A DNA stretch of 64,000 nt. Source: Bedellia somnulentella (lineage: Eukaryota > Arthropoda > Insecta > Lepidoptera > Bedelliidae). The notes beneath the pieces were generated by a model. That model ran no database searches, was not told the DNA's origin, and saw nothing but the letters and a program-made list of their open reading frames with translations. This document shows, one piece after another, positions 34,946-47,306 of the stretch (positions are counted from its first letter, which is position 1; every line of letters begins with the position of its first letter). Position numbers and translations under genes: made by a program. The stretch covers positions 14,989,423-15,053,422 of the forward strand of contig OY755176.1 of assembly GCA_963576735.1 (NCBI GenBank), read 5' to 3'.

Positions 34946-35501
34946 ATTCTGGGCTAAGTAAGACTTCAGCAGCTAGCTGAGACTTTTTAGTATGTGGATT
35001 ACTCTCTGTAACTATGGCCCTATTATAAATTACGCATTATTTGTAAAAAAATACATGAACCTTATCTTTAGAGGTATAATCGTACCGAGGTCTCATTGGT
35101 TATTAATAAATAGTAGTAAGTTAAAATCATTAATGAATAAAAGCACTTTAGCATAAGAAACTTTCAGAAACTGCGATTATCGATTATAATCGATAATAAT
35201 AATAATATAATAATAATATTATATTTTATTATAAAATAATAATTATTATTAGCGCTGCAGCTTAGATTTTAATAATCGCTTAGGTAAGATTTTATATTGC
35301 TCGAGTCAGCCAATGTAGTCTGCCGTGTTAAGTGAGATTAGAACTTGGCAGATAATGTGAAGCTAACTGGATTACCGAAGAGCTGTCTGTTCCGGTGACG
35401 GGATTCGGTTAGCAGCCTGCATTTTAGATATGACGTGGCTAACTAGGTTCCTGATATCTCACACACACTTCCTAGTCATTGAATGAGTATTTAAATACTT
35501 A
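34946..35501. other. AT-rich stretch with an (AAT)n patch
   Basis: A perfect palindrome ATCGATTATAATCGAT (35179-35194) lies at the start of an AAT/ATT-rich run to about 35250. No gene. Confidence 0.5.
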
Positions 35502-35676
35502 GCTGTGTAGTGAAGGCTTTGAATATCACTACCCCATTTCTTCCCGTGGGTGTACGTAAGAGGCGACAAAGCGACTTTCCCCACTTAACTTCCAAAAGCG
35601 GCTGAGCAATTCCTAATCCTTTAACTCTGACTACCTCTTCTTGGGATTTATAGCCGTGAATATATGTATGTATGTG
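35502..35676 (+). repeat. Family A repeat with internal deletion
   Basis: 5' end and 3' tail are present, but the middle from the GGGTATTGGGG block to the CACCATC block is missing. GTATTTAAA-like sequence flanks both sides (about 35488 and 35677). Confidence 0.75.
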
Positions 35677-35700
35677 TATTTAAACACTAAACAAAACCAA

Positions 35701-35768
35701 TTTTAAATTCTTAAGCTTTGGTTAACCCCGTTTTGTGATTTATAGCCGTGTATTTATAAATGTATGTA
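35701..35768 (+). repeat. Family A 3' end only
   Basis: TTTAAATTCTTAAGCTTTGG, CCCCG, GTGATTTATAGCCGTG and TGTATG tail; strongly 5'-truncated. Confidence 0.6.
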
Positions 35769-36243
35769 AAACCTACATTCATATGTAATACAGTAATGTA
35801 AGTACTTTAAATTTCTAGTTGTTTTGTTAATAGTTAGAATATTTATGCCATTATTATGTGTATTACCCGATGATTCATATATGATGATGATGATTATACT
35901 TATCCTAAGTTTACAGGGCTTTGTCCCTTTATTAGGGAGTATGAAACTCAATTTGTTGTACCTTTTTTCAATAAAGTTATTATTTATTATTCAATGTCTA
36001 CAAACAAAAGGTATAAAATTTGTTCGTTTCTCTCATTGGTAACTACTTGGTTAGTACACTTACACCTGACTGCAAGATTTACGATTTTTATAACATTATA
36101 CCCGACATTACACACACATTTAGACGAAACTTGCTTGACTGACTTCATTACGTTAAGTTACGGTGTATTCGTATTATTATGGGGCTTAAAACCAGGAAAA
36201 TATTGGTTTGCTGAATATAAATGGATACATACATAAGAAATAA

Positions 36244-36432
36244 GTAGCCCGAACTTCAGAATTTAAACGACCTTTGGAAGGTTAACGGGGAAAATATAGG
36301 AAATAAAGAATATTGATTATGGATTCCCAGCAACATCGCCACAAAATAACTTAATAAGACCCACATGACCCAAAGTCATGATTGTGGTAAGAATTGGTTA
36401 TTGTTATTGCTATTCTAAACCGGCACTACACA
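36244..36432 (-). repeat. Degenerate family A copy
   Basis: GTAGCCCGAACTTCAGAATT, GGGGAAAATATAGG, CAACATCGCC and GCTATTCTAAACCGGCACTA cover most of the element with many changes. Confidence 0.65.
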
Positions 36433-36808
36433 CATACTGATTGCTTACTGATAAAATATCAGAACTCAAGGATGTTTTATAGCGTGACTTTGTTTATGCG
36501 TTTATACACCAATGAACACAAACCTAATCACCTGATATAACAAGCATGCAATATGAAAAAATATTCAATTTCATTAGCGATGCCTACGTTTAGCATAATC
36601 GATTTAGCTCCAGACCTATTATATTTAATATTTCTACCAGTTATTCTAAGTATCATGATTTGAATACCTATTTCCAGTTGTATGGCAAGATGTAGCATCT
36701 TTAGCTTAGCCTTACCATTGAGAACCGTTACACAGATTCCTATGGCAGGATCTCATACAATCTTGCGAATCAAGTGATCACAAATGATTTCAGAGTTGCA
36801 TTCACAGC

Positions 36809-36901
36809 TTTTTTATTTGCCTAATAGTATCATTCAGTACTTTTTATTTGCCTAATAGTATCATTCACTTCTTTTATATATGCCTGATAGTATCATTCTC
36901 T
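36809..36901 (+). repeat. Three tandem units of about 31 bp
   Basis: Each unit contains TTTTAT, TGCCTAATAGTATCATTC (third unit TGCCTGATAGTATCATTC). Not seen elsewhere in the window. Confidence 0.85.
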
Positions 36902-37997
36902 TCATTCATTTTTCGTTTGACATGTGAGTTGGAGTAATCTATCCTTGTCTTCCTAGTGCTGTCCTATGAGATAACTGTAAATTCGAGGAACTTACGTGAT
37001 TGTAAGAGAATACTATGATTTGGCTAGCTCTTTTTCGATTATAGACTTCAGTATGACCAAATAGGTAGATGTTTTAGCTGTATCTATCCCCTAAGATGGT
37101 TATGCTGTGTAGTCTAGATGGCTAGGAGTTTTAGCAAATGTACACTAAAAGAACCTGTATTGATAATTTTCTTTTAGGCATGAAAACTTTAGCCGTTTAG
37201 TTGTATCCGTTGTAGCCGTTCGATATCAATCTTTTTCATAGTTTTAGGGATAACAATATAAATAACATGCTTTATTTTAAGTTCATAATTTATTGAAACA
37301 AATTATGCAAAGTTGCTAACACAATTTGTGATCGCAGATTGTATATGAAAGTTTAATCTGAACAATGACTATATTTAAGATTTGTTTAGTCATTGGAGAA
37401 ATAAGGGTCACCTCTCAATTGAAGGGGAATATCGATAATATTCCTTTATACTTAATGTTCCATGTTCAATCCATTAGGTGTTTGAGTATTGTCACTACAC
37501 AATATAACGTCATGTGTCCCCCCAAAATAATGTACCCGAAATTTTTGTAATATCAGTTAGGGAATAGTCATTGCTATAAGAGCAATTTTGGTGATAAGAT
37601 TAGGTTAATAAGCATAAGATACAGCAGTTTTATTATTAATCTCTCAACATTTTAACAAATACCTATAATTTCTAGCATTTATAGGTACATGACCTGACAA
37701 AACTTGTTTTAGATCATAATATTCGAAATCCATCATCTTTTTATTTTTATTCCTCTATATTTAAATACGCAGACAATCTTTTTACATAATTAAAATAAAG
37801 AAACCATAAAACCCAAAATAACCCAGCTTTAAAAATAGCCTTCAATTGCATAAATTGACCGTAACATAGAGATAACACGCATAGAAACAAAGCAAGACAA
37901 CCACTTCCTCGTTACTTGAAACCTTCAAATGTGTACCACGGTAACCGATGATCCTGCCACAGAGGCTTCTATGAAACAATAACGTTATAAGCAGTAC
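36902..37997. other. Unannotated stretch
   Basis: No supported feature; a 61-codon ORF at 37365 has no motif. Confidence 0.4.
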
Positions 37998-38098
37998 CAA
38001 GAGAACTACCACGAGCGCTATTTTATCGTCAAGATATCTGTTAGAATGAGATGACAGTATACGATACTAGGTGAGTGCGAAAGAGATGGCTGTTTATG
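37998..38098 (-). repeat. Relative of the 34171-34380 hairpin element
   Basis: CGAGCGCTATTTTATCGTCA, GTTAGAATGAGATGACAGTA, TACGATACTAGGTGAGTGCG and GAGATGGCTG match the spacer and one arm of that element in the opposite orientation. Confidence 0.6.
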
Positions 38099-38876
38099 CA
38101 ACGTTGCTCGTACTAACTATGCGGTACCCGCGCACGACTTCATCCCATTGTTCCATCGAGGCAATAAAACAACAGAAGGATATCTGGTTACTTGATAACT
38201 CCGCAATCGACATCCAACAATGCCCTACTATGTTACAGTGATGAGTGCGAGTTTCATCGAATCATTTACCTTTCTATGCTAAATGTTTTCGTGAGAATGT
38301 CGTTCGAGTAATTCGTGACAGTGGTGAATAAATCTAAAACCTTTCGTATAATGTCGCGATGTGACTGAACTGAAAGTAGTGCCAATAAAAAATATTGGTT
38401 GATTACTTTAAATTACCTGATAGATTCACTACTTTTTAAATGGAATAAGTAATAATACATATTGTTGTGTTACTGATAGTAGCAATTTAAAGGTCATCGT
38501 ATCGGAGCCTAAAAGTTATTTAAGCTATTTATGAGATACCGTAGTGATATCAACTGATACTGTGGTGCATAAAATAGTATAGTATGTAATGTAATGAAAA
38601 TATGTGTTAATTTGTTTATTTAAGATTTACTATAGACATGAGACGAATTAAATTCTATAAAAGACTTAAATAATTGCATTATAGATTTGATGGTCCAACC
38701 ACCAGATGCGATCGTGAAACAGGGACAACATTTTGACGCGACTTACAATGGTTGAAGAAACTGAAAGTTATTTGGCGTTTAATTATTAATGTTCGGCGAT
38801 ATGTTCCGTCAAGCCTTTTTATTTAGATGCTTGATAAATGTCATAATATGAGTAAATGTAGTATTATTGTCCTCAA

Positions 38877-39194
38877 ATGATTCATTCATCTGCTGTGTCT
38901 AAAATACATGTCGTAAAGTTTTACAATTTACAAGCATTTCTAGAAGGTCGCGCATCACACAGTGTCTCATCAAAACATCCGAATGCACATACGAATACGA
39001 CATTAATAGCATTACGAAATTTGCCAAAATTCGTCAAAGCTTTGTGGTTTATGTGCCACATACGTCGGTTCGGTATAAAATTAGTTGACAGATGTTTTGT
39101 ATTTGCTTTGTGTCTCGTAAATCTCGCTCACCCTAGCTGTCGATTGTTCGGTGGCAGTGAAAATGCACGTGCGCGAAATTTGACCAGTCGATGA
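38877..39194 (+). other. Unrecognised 105-codon ORF
   Basis: Starts at a real ATG and ends TGA after RARNLTSR. It has no signal peptide, repeat or motif that I know. The sequence around 39100-39190 is less AT-rich than its surroundings. It may be chance, or an exon of an unrecognised gene. Confidence 0.15.
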
Positions 39195-39599
39195 ATTAAA
39201 AGGGGTCTTTGTAAGCCAATATTGTGTGTGTGTTTGTGTGTCGCGAACGTAACCTTCTCGCGTGACGATTATGAGCTGATTTTACAGTTTCGGATTTTAT
39301 AGTTGTAGTTAGCAAATGAAATATGAGACGCAATGGATTTATATTAATAGTGACAAAGTTGTGTTGATTTAACAAGTTTTATAGATTTACTTGTTAATAT
39401 GATCTACATATTATTTTAGGTATTTTAAGTATTATTATGATCCTCCAGTTATTGGTCTTTAAACGTAATTTAAAGCAAACTATTTAGAAACCTGAACTTT
39501 AAATTTCCCGAAGCTTCCGCTGTCTCTAAGGACACTTATGTAAAATAATAATATAAAATATTAGAGAATTATAAATGCCCAACCAATAAATATAAAACT

Positions 39600-40085
39600 G
39601 TATTTATACATGGTATGTTGGGTGTGGCAGAAGAAGCATGAAAGCAGAGTGAATGCAGTAGAAATGAGGACTCTCAGAAAAGTTTGTAATGTTAGGTTAT
39701 GTGATCGTGTGAGGAACAATGTGATTCGTGAAAGGTGTGGTGTAAAAGATAATATTGTAAGTAAGATAGAAAAAGGAATGTTGAGATGGTTTGGGCACAT
39801 CGGGAGGATGGATGATAGGAAATTGGTAAAAGGTATCTATAGAGCTAATGTTGAAGGTAATGTTAGTAGAGGACGGCCACGAAAGACACACTTGGACCAA
39901 ATTGAAAGTGTGCTCAAAAAGGCAGGCGTCCGAAGTATGAAGAATAAAAGAGCATGTATGAAAAGATTGATGGATGTAGACGAAGCAAGAGAGGTTTGCC
40001 AGGATCGTACGAAGTGGCGATCGATAGTCTCTGCCTACCCCAATGGGAATTAACGGCGGGAGTATATGTATGTATGTATTTATAC
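39600..40085 (+). pseudogene. Family R LINE, longest 3' copy, with 10-bp target duplication
   Basis: The copy is 39610-40075, flanked by GTATTTATAC at 39600-39609 and 40076-40085. It keeps the last 147 codons of the LINE ORF without a break. Residues 1-60 read VEMRTLRKVCNVRLCDRV and VIRERCGVKDNIVSKIEKG. MLRWFGHIGRMDDRKLVKGI comes next, then GRPRKTHLDQIESVLKKAG, RSMKNKRACMKRLMDVDEAR and KWRSIVSAYPNGN-stop. This is the region after the reverse transcriptase; endonuclease and polymerase are missing because of 5' truncation. Only about 20 bases separate the stop codon from the TATG tail. RTE-like identity is inferred from RWFGH.GRMD and the simple-repeat tail. Confidence 0.88.
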
Positions 40086-40347
40086 GAATGACTCATAATG
40101 TTTACTAATTGTTTCTAAGAGCTGCAATAGTGAGCGAACCAATAAAATATTTGCTTGAAATTAATAAATTGAAATCATGTGTGCAACAATTATTGTGTAA
40201 ATGAAATGATCTCAGACCACCCTTCAAGATTAGCATAGCTGACATCATGCTGACTAACGTGTACTAGTGACCACAAACAATGTAAGCGAAACACTAAGCG
40301 GTTAATCACTTTTTGAGTCAGCGTTCTCCATTCCGAAATTCAGTTTC

Positions 40348-40652
40348 AATTTAGAATCATACATACATACATATACTCACACCATTAGTTCCCATTGGGG
40401 TAGACAGAGACTATAAATCGCCACTTTGTACGATTCTGACAAACCTCTTTTGATTCGTTTATATCCATCAATCTTCTCATGCATGCTCTTTTATTCTTTA
40501 TACTTCGGACGCCTGCTTTTTTGAGCACACTCGCTATTTGGTCCAAATGTGTCCTCCGTGGTCGTCTTCTACTAACACTGCCATCCACATTGGCTCTATG
40601 AATCTCTTTTACCAATTTACTCTCATCCATCCTCTCTATGTAATTTAGAATC
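40348..40652 (-). pseudogene. Family R LINE 3' fragment with 11-bp target duplication
   Basis: The copy is 40359-40641, flanked by AATTTAGAATC at 40348-40358 and 40642-40652. It encodes the last 81 or so codons from MDESKLVKEI to YPNGN-stop with several substitutions relative to the 39610 copy. 5'-truncated. Confidence 0.9.
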
Positions 40653-41245
40653 GTGAGTTTTTAATTCTGCATTAAAAAGAAAACTAAAGTTATGTAATAA
40701 GGACTTATATACTCAAGGTAAACCTCATTAGTCCTGAAATCGTAAACCGATTTTTATCCCGTTTGTTCCGCTTAAGCACACGTTTTTTACAATAGTTATT
40801 AAATCTTCTTTAATGAGAAATAAAAGAGAGATAAATTCTCATTTACATCTATTCCGTTCACGTAAGGTTAAATAAAAAGTGGAACAAATTCATTTAAGCA
40901 ATTATTAGCCGATTCCATAGTGTATTATAGTCGAAATGGACAATTGGAGATATAGGAAGCAATATTGGGTAGTGTTATTGATAAATAGGTGTAATAGTCG
41001 AATAAGAGACTGAATGATAGTTTTGTCGTCATATCGATACACACAAATCAATTTGACGCGCTCACCATTCAGCTCTATGGCAATCAGTCGCTGTTCTTTT
41101 ATGGGATTGTTCTATCAATAAATGGATATTATTTTCGTTTTGTCTATACTAAGTACAATACAAGTCTTGTATTGTAACTTACGAGAAAAATGTACATTGT
41201 TGCGGTTACCGTAAGTTATGTTTAAAATTAATAATAAATAAATTT
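40653..41245. other. Unannotated stretch
   Basis: No supported feature. Confidence 0.45.
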
Positions 41246-41480
41246 GCTGTGTAGTGTCGGCTTAGAATAGCACTACCCCATTTCTTCCGGTGGGTGTACG
41301 TAAAAGGCGCCTAACGGTATTGGGGCTTTTAAGGGATTTTTGGGCGATGCGGTTGGAGACCCATCACCAAGAACCTTTATTTCACCATCTATTCCCCACG
41401 CACCTTCCAAAAGTGGCTGAGGAATTTCTAATTTCTTAGCTCTGGCTACCCCTTTCTTGGGATCTTTCTTAGTATGTATA
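41246..41480 (+). repeat. Family A repeat
   Basis: Complete apart from a degraded tail (CTTTCTTGGGATCTTTCTTA then GTATGTATA). Confidence 0.87.
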
Positions 41481-42108
41481 TTTAAAAAAAGTTACTAGAG
41501 AACGTTTAATTGGATAATTTTCGCACTCGTTCAAACTATTGATGTGTGCTCTGTTTTATCTAAAAGAGAGGTAAAAGATTCCTAACACGTAATGCGTCCA
41601 TGACACAACTGATTAGTATTTTAGTAAAATAAATATATTAGATACCCGTTTTACTAATTCATAATAACAAAACTGCAATTAAAATATTCTAAACTACTCG
41701 CAGCAGTAAATTATTGTACATGCAATTTTCTCAATGTATATTATTACTCAAAATACATGTTTAATTTAATCATTTTAAAACTAAATACCCGCTGTTTCAT
41801 TTGAACAATAAGAGTTATGCAGCGAAGGAAAACTAACATGAAAAGTTAGTTTCTGCCAGCCAGCCTGAACTTCACACCAGATAGACAACTTCGACAGTTT
41901 ACTGTTTTACCAAAAACGGTAATTAAACATCCTTCTTAGACGAGCCCAACTTCAAACAAACATAACTAATTGTTGTATTAAACAACGCTGAGGAATGTCA
42001 CCAAATTGCACACTAACTTTCAACAGTTTGCTCATTCCTCATGTAACCTACCTTACTATATACACGCCTTTATTCCAAAGATACGGAATCAACTACAATT
42101 TTGAGTAA
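41481..42108. other. Unannotated stretch
   Basis: No supported feature. Confidence 0.45.
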
Positions 42109-42384
42109 AGAGATAATCAACATACTTACATACATACATATACTCACGGCTATAAATCCCTAGTAGGGGTAGCCAGAGCTAAGAAATCAGAAATTCCTCA
42201 GCCACTTTTGAAAGTTGAGTGGGGAAAAAATAGTAAAATAAAGGGTGTTGGTGATGGGTCTCCAACCGCATCGCCCAAAAATCCCTTAAAAGCCCCAATA
42301 CCGTTAGTCGCCTCTTACGTACACCCACCGGCTGAAATGGGGTAGTGCTATTCTAAGCCGACACTACACAGCAGAGATAATCAA
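42109..42384 (-). repeat. Family A repeat with 12-bp target duplication
   Basis: The copy is 42121-42372, flanked by AGAGATAATCAA at 42109-42120 and 42373-42384. Confidence 0.9.
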
Positions 42385-42409
42385 ATGAAATATTATTGTG
42401 TTCGAAATT

Positions 42410-42492
42410 GGTAGTTGTTTCCAACCGCATCGCAGAACAGCAACTTAGAACATTCTTAGTTAGTGCTGTGGATTGTGCTATTCTAAACCACT
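42410..42492 (-). repeat. Degenerate family A fragment
   Basis: GTTTCCAACCGCATCGCAGA and GTGCTATTCTAAACC are family A blocks, 25 bp from the previous copy. Confidence 0.5.
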
Positions 42493-43215
42493 TCAAAACT
42501 AACCGTTAAATGTAATTAAAAATATGGTTGTTATTTAATTTTGTTTTTAAAAAACATTACAATTCGTATAATATCAATTATTGAAGCGTGAGAAACTATC
42601 CATGTTTATCCAAAATTTTTCATGCATTTTGCAATTATATTTGTCGATCATAAATTTATTAAACTGGTTTTATTGATTTCAGATGTATTACTTCGTCTAG
42701 TTGTAATGAAGGAAATTGCAATTGAAAAATATAAAGGGGTAAAATGCCATATATTTTAAAGAATAAACAAAAGTTTGTAGTCACTTAAACATTGTGAACA
42801 AATCATAAAGCTATTTAAAGAAGTTGCAATTTAAATAGATTTATATCAATTTAAGTTAAAACACATAATATCTATTAAATATTTTAGTAAAAATACAGAA
42901 ATACAAGTCATAAATTAATTGAAGTTATAGTTGGGCATAATGCATCCCCGATTTTTTTTTCCAAACTTTTTGCTCCTTATTATACTCGTTATTGGATCTC
43001 AATCCGTTTCATTGCGAAAAAAACTATACCAATGTCATTATTAAATTATGCATCGTTCAATTGCTATTGCCAAAATTATGTTGGACTTTCCCATCGCACT
43101 ATAGTCTTCCACTGTAGATTTACGGCTAACACATTTTTGCTGTTATTGAGAATGACAGACAGATAGAAAACAGAAGAGAATAACGTTTTCATAAAATAGG
43201 GATTCTATTTTACAA
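42493..43215. other. Unannotated stretch
   Basis: No supported feature. Confidence 0.45.
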
Positions 43216-43442
43216 ACTTTATCTTATGTATACAAACATATACTCACGGCTATAAATCCCTAGAAGGGGTAGCCAGAGCTAAGAAATTAGAAATTCCTCG
43301 GCCACTTTTGGAAGTTAAGTAAGGAAAAGATGGTAAAATAAAGGTTGCTGGTGATAGATCCCGAACCGCATCGCCCAGAAAACGGGAAGAAACGGGGTAG
43401 TGCTACTGTGAGCCGATACTACACAACAGCACTTTATCTTAT
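43216..43442 (-). repeat. Family A repeat with internal deletion and 12-bp target duplication
   Basis: The copy is 43228-43430, flanked by ACTTTATCTTAT at 43216-43227 and 43431-43442. The block containing GAGGCGACTAACGG is deleted. Confidence 0.88.
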
Positions 43443-44165
43443 ATCTTATTGAATGATAACGTTCTGAAAGTAAATTGATTCTCTAAATGTAAGATTCCAG
43501 TAACCTTTGTTTAAATTAAGCTTCAATTATTGTTCTCTACACATCAAAAAGAGTTAACGTAAGACATAATACCTTTTCTACTTATTGGAATCTAAACAAA
43601 GCCACTACTTCATCAGAATTTACGTTGAATCCAGAGTTCTCAGAATGAAGACGTTGTCATGGCAGAATTACTTTAAAAATCAATTTCGTCATATAATTTT
43701 CTATGTAATGGATAAATTTGCTTTAAGGCAAACAATTTATGCAATTGGTTATAGCATCTAAATCTGAACGGAATAAATTTATTGTTTTAATTTTGGGAAG
43801 CCTGTAATCGTCCGAAGTTGATTGCTTAGTTGTAATATTTTTTAAACATTCAGTATTCAATGTCTTATTTCTTTACAAATAAATGTCTTTTTAAGGTAAG
43901 GTATTTACGACGATATAATTATGATCAGTAACTAGCGAATAGAGCACCAACTAATACGCTACGAGTAAGAGAAATAGGTAACAGTCCCGGCTAATGACAG
44001 TTTTTTTTTAAGTAATATTGTGGTTTATTTCAAATAAGGTTTATATCGTAAGAAAACTAAAGTGGCTGAGTTAAACGTATGTGATATTGGGTTTCTGCAA
44101 AATCGTAATTGGCCTATCCCTTATGTTATCGATACACAATGCAGAGTGTGAACACCAGTAGACAA
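43443..44165. other. Unannotated stretch
   Basis: No supported feature. Confidence 0.45.
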
Positions 44166-44436
44166 AATTACACTACATACATACATACATATACTCACGG
44201 CTATAAATCCCTTAACGGGGTAGCCAGAGCTTTAGAATGAAAAATTCCTCAGCCACTTTTGGAAGTTGATTGGGGAAAAGACGGTAATAATAAATGTTTT
44301 TGGTGACGGGTCTCCAACCACATCGCCCAAATATCACTTAATAAGCCCCTATACCCTTAGTCGCCTCTTACGATCACCCACGGGTAGAAATGGGGTAGTG
44401 TTATTCTAAGCCGACACTACACGGCTAATTACACTA
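44166..44436 (-). repeat. Family A repeat, subfamily A2, with 10-bp target duplication
   Basis: The copy is 44176-44426, flanked by AATTACACTA at 44166-44175 and 44427-44436. It is almost the same as the A2 copy at 491-739, so this subfamily is probably the youngest. Confidence 0.9.
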
Positions 44437-46060
44437 TATACTGAAAAATACATTACAAATTATAGCCATGTAGATAAAATTCTGAAAAAAGGTCCATTTG
44501 AAATCAGGAAATTCTCCATTTGAAATCGCGTCATCGCTAGATATCTTTGTGCGTTAGAGATAAGATTTGATAAGCTATGAAATTAATTGGGTCAACTGAA
44601 ATAATATGGTGTAATTCGATTTTTTTGTATATTCTCTTCTCACCCTTAATCCATGATTTTTGTTTTTCATAATAATGAAAATATTTATAAAACGGACAAA
44701 AAGATATTTTTTAATATAACTAGAATGACCTAAATACAAAAGTAAAGAACATAAAAATATAATAAAATAGTAATTTCCGTTCTGTTTAATTTAATCATAT
44801 TATTCAAGGCGATTGACGATGCAAGTTTATTTTCAAAGGAAACAACAATTGCTCATAAAAAAGTAATAAATAATTTTGACTCGCGTAAAACTCTAATGAA
44901 TTCAAAATTATTCGTCGGACCACCTTGAATTGTGATAACTATTTCAGTAATAAAAGAGTAATTGAAGGTTTATTTACCTTGGTATCACGTGGCCGGCTTT
45001 CAGCGGAGTATCCGTTTCAAGAAAACATCCACGAAAATCACTTGTAACACAACGAGTGGTTTCGTAGGTCGTAAGGAACAGTTTTCCTATTTAAAATTAT
45101 TTTTAAATTATTTAAAAAAAAATATTAATTTCTGTAAAAATTATACGGTAAAGCCACACGTGCGTCCGTCCCCCGCAAGTGGTTTAACCTGACTGGCTGC
45201 GTGCAGTACGCGGTACGGTGTGTTACGAACGCACAGTGCGTCTACACGTCATGCATTAATACATCCCTGTAGTAACTGTAGCATTCTTTTTTCATGCATG
45301 AAATTGTGTTTCAGTGAAACAGCCTTGATATCGCAGAGCGTAAGAGTTTGGCCTTGAATTTAGGAAGTGTAAGTTCGTGTTTGTGGTTAGTTTATGAACC
45401 TTTCTTCTTTTCTTTGGTCATATATACTTTTATTATATTTTTCTGGGATTTTTAATAGTGAGACAAAATGACGCAAAAAATTAAAATTTTGGCTTTTTAG
45501 GCGGTCTGTCTATTTTACCTATTAGCGCTTTGGGGTATCTGTCATGTTTAATATGATTACTAGGTTCCGCCCCTGTGACAAGGGTAGGTAAATATGCGAG
45601 AAAAATATGGTGACAAAACGCCATTGCATGCCATTCATTCATTCATGTTCGATTCGTCAAACTATTTGTATCTTCTGCAAACTCTGTCGAGCCTTGAATG
45701 ATGTCATATCAATAAATTTAGACAATTTATTTCGCGGTTCGGGGCGGCGTATAGCGGGGGCGTTTACTATAAATCACACTGTTGTTGTACTAAACAAAAA
45801 TTACGATTTCAACTTTTGCTTTCAATATTTTTGTTTGCCGCTGTTAATCATTTTGATCGCCTGTTAATGAGAAATATATTTTTTAAAGCTGTCAATTGTG
45901 TCCGAAGCTATTAATGAGTAGTTTGTTACAAATTAAAAAATCCAATAATAAAGTCACTTGAACTTTGATATTTGAAATTTGAAAAGAGGTCTAATAAAAA
46001 TATCTCAAAGTTTACGAACTATGTTACGAAACTTGACAACATTTATACAGACATACAAAA
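44437..46060. other. Unannotated stretch with a CpG-richer patch
   Basis: 45150-45260 is CpG-rich (GTGCGTCCGTCCCCCGCAAG, GTGCAGTACGCGGTACGG). A GTAAGT donor-like site (about 45370) follows TTAGGAAGT. An untranslated first exon is possible, but no coding frame supports it. Confidence 0.3.
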
Positions 46061-46061
46061 T

Positions 46062-46140
46062 TATCGCCATTAGTTCCCATTGGGGTAAGCAGAGACTATT
46101 GATCGCCAGTTTTTACGATCCTGCCAAACCTCTGTAGCAT
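46062..46140 (-). mobile_element. Family R LINE tail fragment
   Basis: CGCCATTAGTTCCCATTGGG, GATCGCCAG and TTACGATCCTGCCAAACCTC are the inverse LINE end. A weaker echo (TACGATCCTGGCAAACCTCC) lies at 46288-46310. Confidence 0.7.
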
Positions 46141-46424
46141 CATTAACAGTATCAATTCATATTATCCAACCGCACCTTATACGGATCCCTCTATTTCTCA
46201 CTCGATTACATAACCTATCATAACATTTTTTTAAATTCCTTTGTTCCATTTGGTCGGGTGGACCGAGTGATGTCAGTACTTAATACGATCCTGGCAAACC
46301 TCCGGCTCAGGCTTCATTTTCATTAATTCATCTTATCATGCATGTTTTTTTTAAAATACTGACTGTGTCATAAATAAAAGATGTTATTAAAGGAAAGAAA
46401 AATTTCGACACTGTCGATTTCGTT

Positions 46425-46470
46425 TATTTTATTTATGAGTAATTATCCCCACATGAGGAATTCATGTCAA
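46425..46470 (+). repeat. Family C tail fragment
   Basis: TTTATTTATGAGTAATTATC CCCACATGAGG matches the end of family C at 26480-26510. Confidence 0.55.
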
Positions 46471-47027
46471 AAAACATTAAATTATACTGACTGTGTGCCT
46501 AATTTTGTCAACATAATCCCTCTCCTTTCCCTAGGGCGAGCACTCGAAAATGAAAAATTCTATGAGCGCGCGCTAGTTTTGTTTGCAGTTGTTTCCTAAA
46601 GACTTACAAAGGAAACTTTTAAAGTTGTTCATTCCTCAATGGTAACATCTATTTGATTTTTTTCTTCGTTAAAACCTGGGCATCATGGCGCCAAATTTGG
46701 TGGTCAACGGAATGGAACAGGGAGTTCTGTGCTGTGAGAAGCCTAATACAAAAGTGGAGGGTAAAAAATAATGAAGCAAAGATTTCCAAACAAGCAATAG
46801 TTGGTCGCATTGCAAAACAATATAAAAACCTCTCGCACGATACCCATAAGAACTCAAAAGCTTTCTCACTCAAAATCTCGGAAGGCGTGGCAGATGTAAT
46901 AATGCTTATGAAGATCTGAAGTAATTTTAATCCACTGGGGTTTTTAGTGATCTCGGACCATGCATCGTGAAGAAATCCATATACCTGACTTGGACTACTA
47001 CTGATATCACTTAACTAAGTTGATTTT

Positions 47028-47306
47028 ACAGTTTATTAACTTATGAATACATACATACATATACTCACGGCTATAAATCCCTAGAAAGGGGTAGCCAGAG
47101 CTAAGGAATTAGATATTCCTCAGCTACTTTTGGAAAGTTTAGTGGGATAAAGATGGTAAAATAAAGGTTGTTGGTGATGGGTCTCCAACCACATCGCCCA
47201 AAAATCCCTCAAAAGCCCCAATACCGTTAGTCGCCTCTTACGATCACCCACGGGTAAAAATGGGGTAGTGTTATTCTAAGCCACACAGTTTATTAACTTA
47301 TGAATA
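47028..47306 (-). repeat. Family A repeat with exact 22-bp target duplication
   Basis: The copy is 47050-47284. The flanks 47028-47049 and 47285-47306 are identical over 22 bp. The 5' end is cut just before the TGTAGTGTCGG block. Confidence 0.92.

Noticed and set aside
46653..46919. 88-codon ORF as a host exon
   Set aside because: No motif, and overlapping minus frames are equally open.
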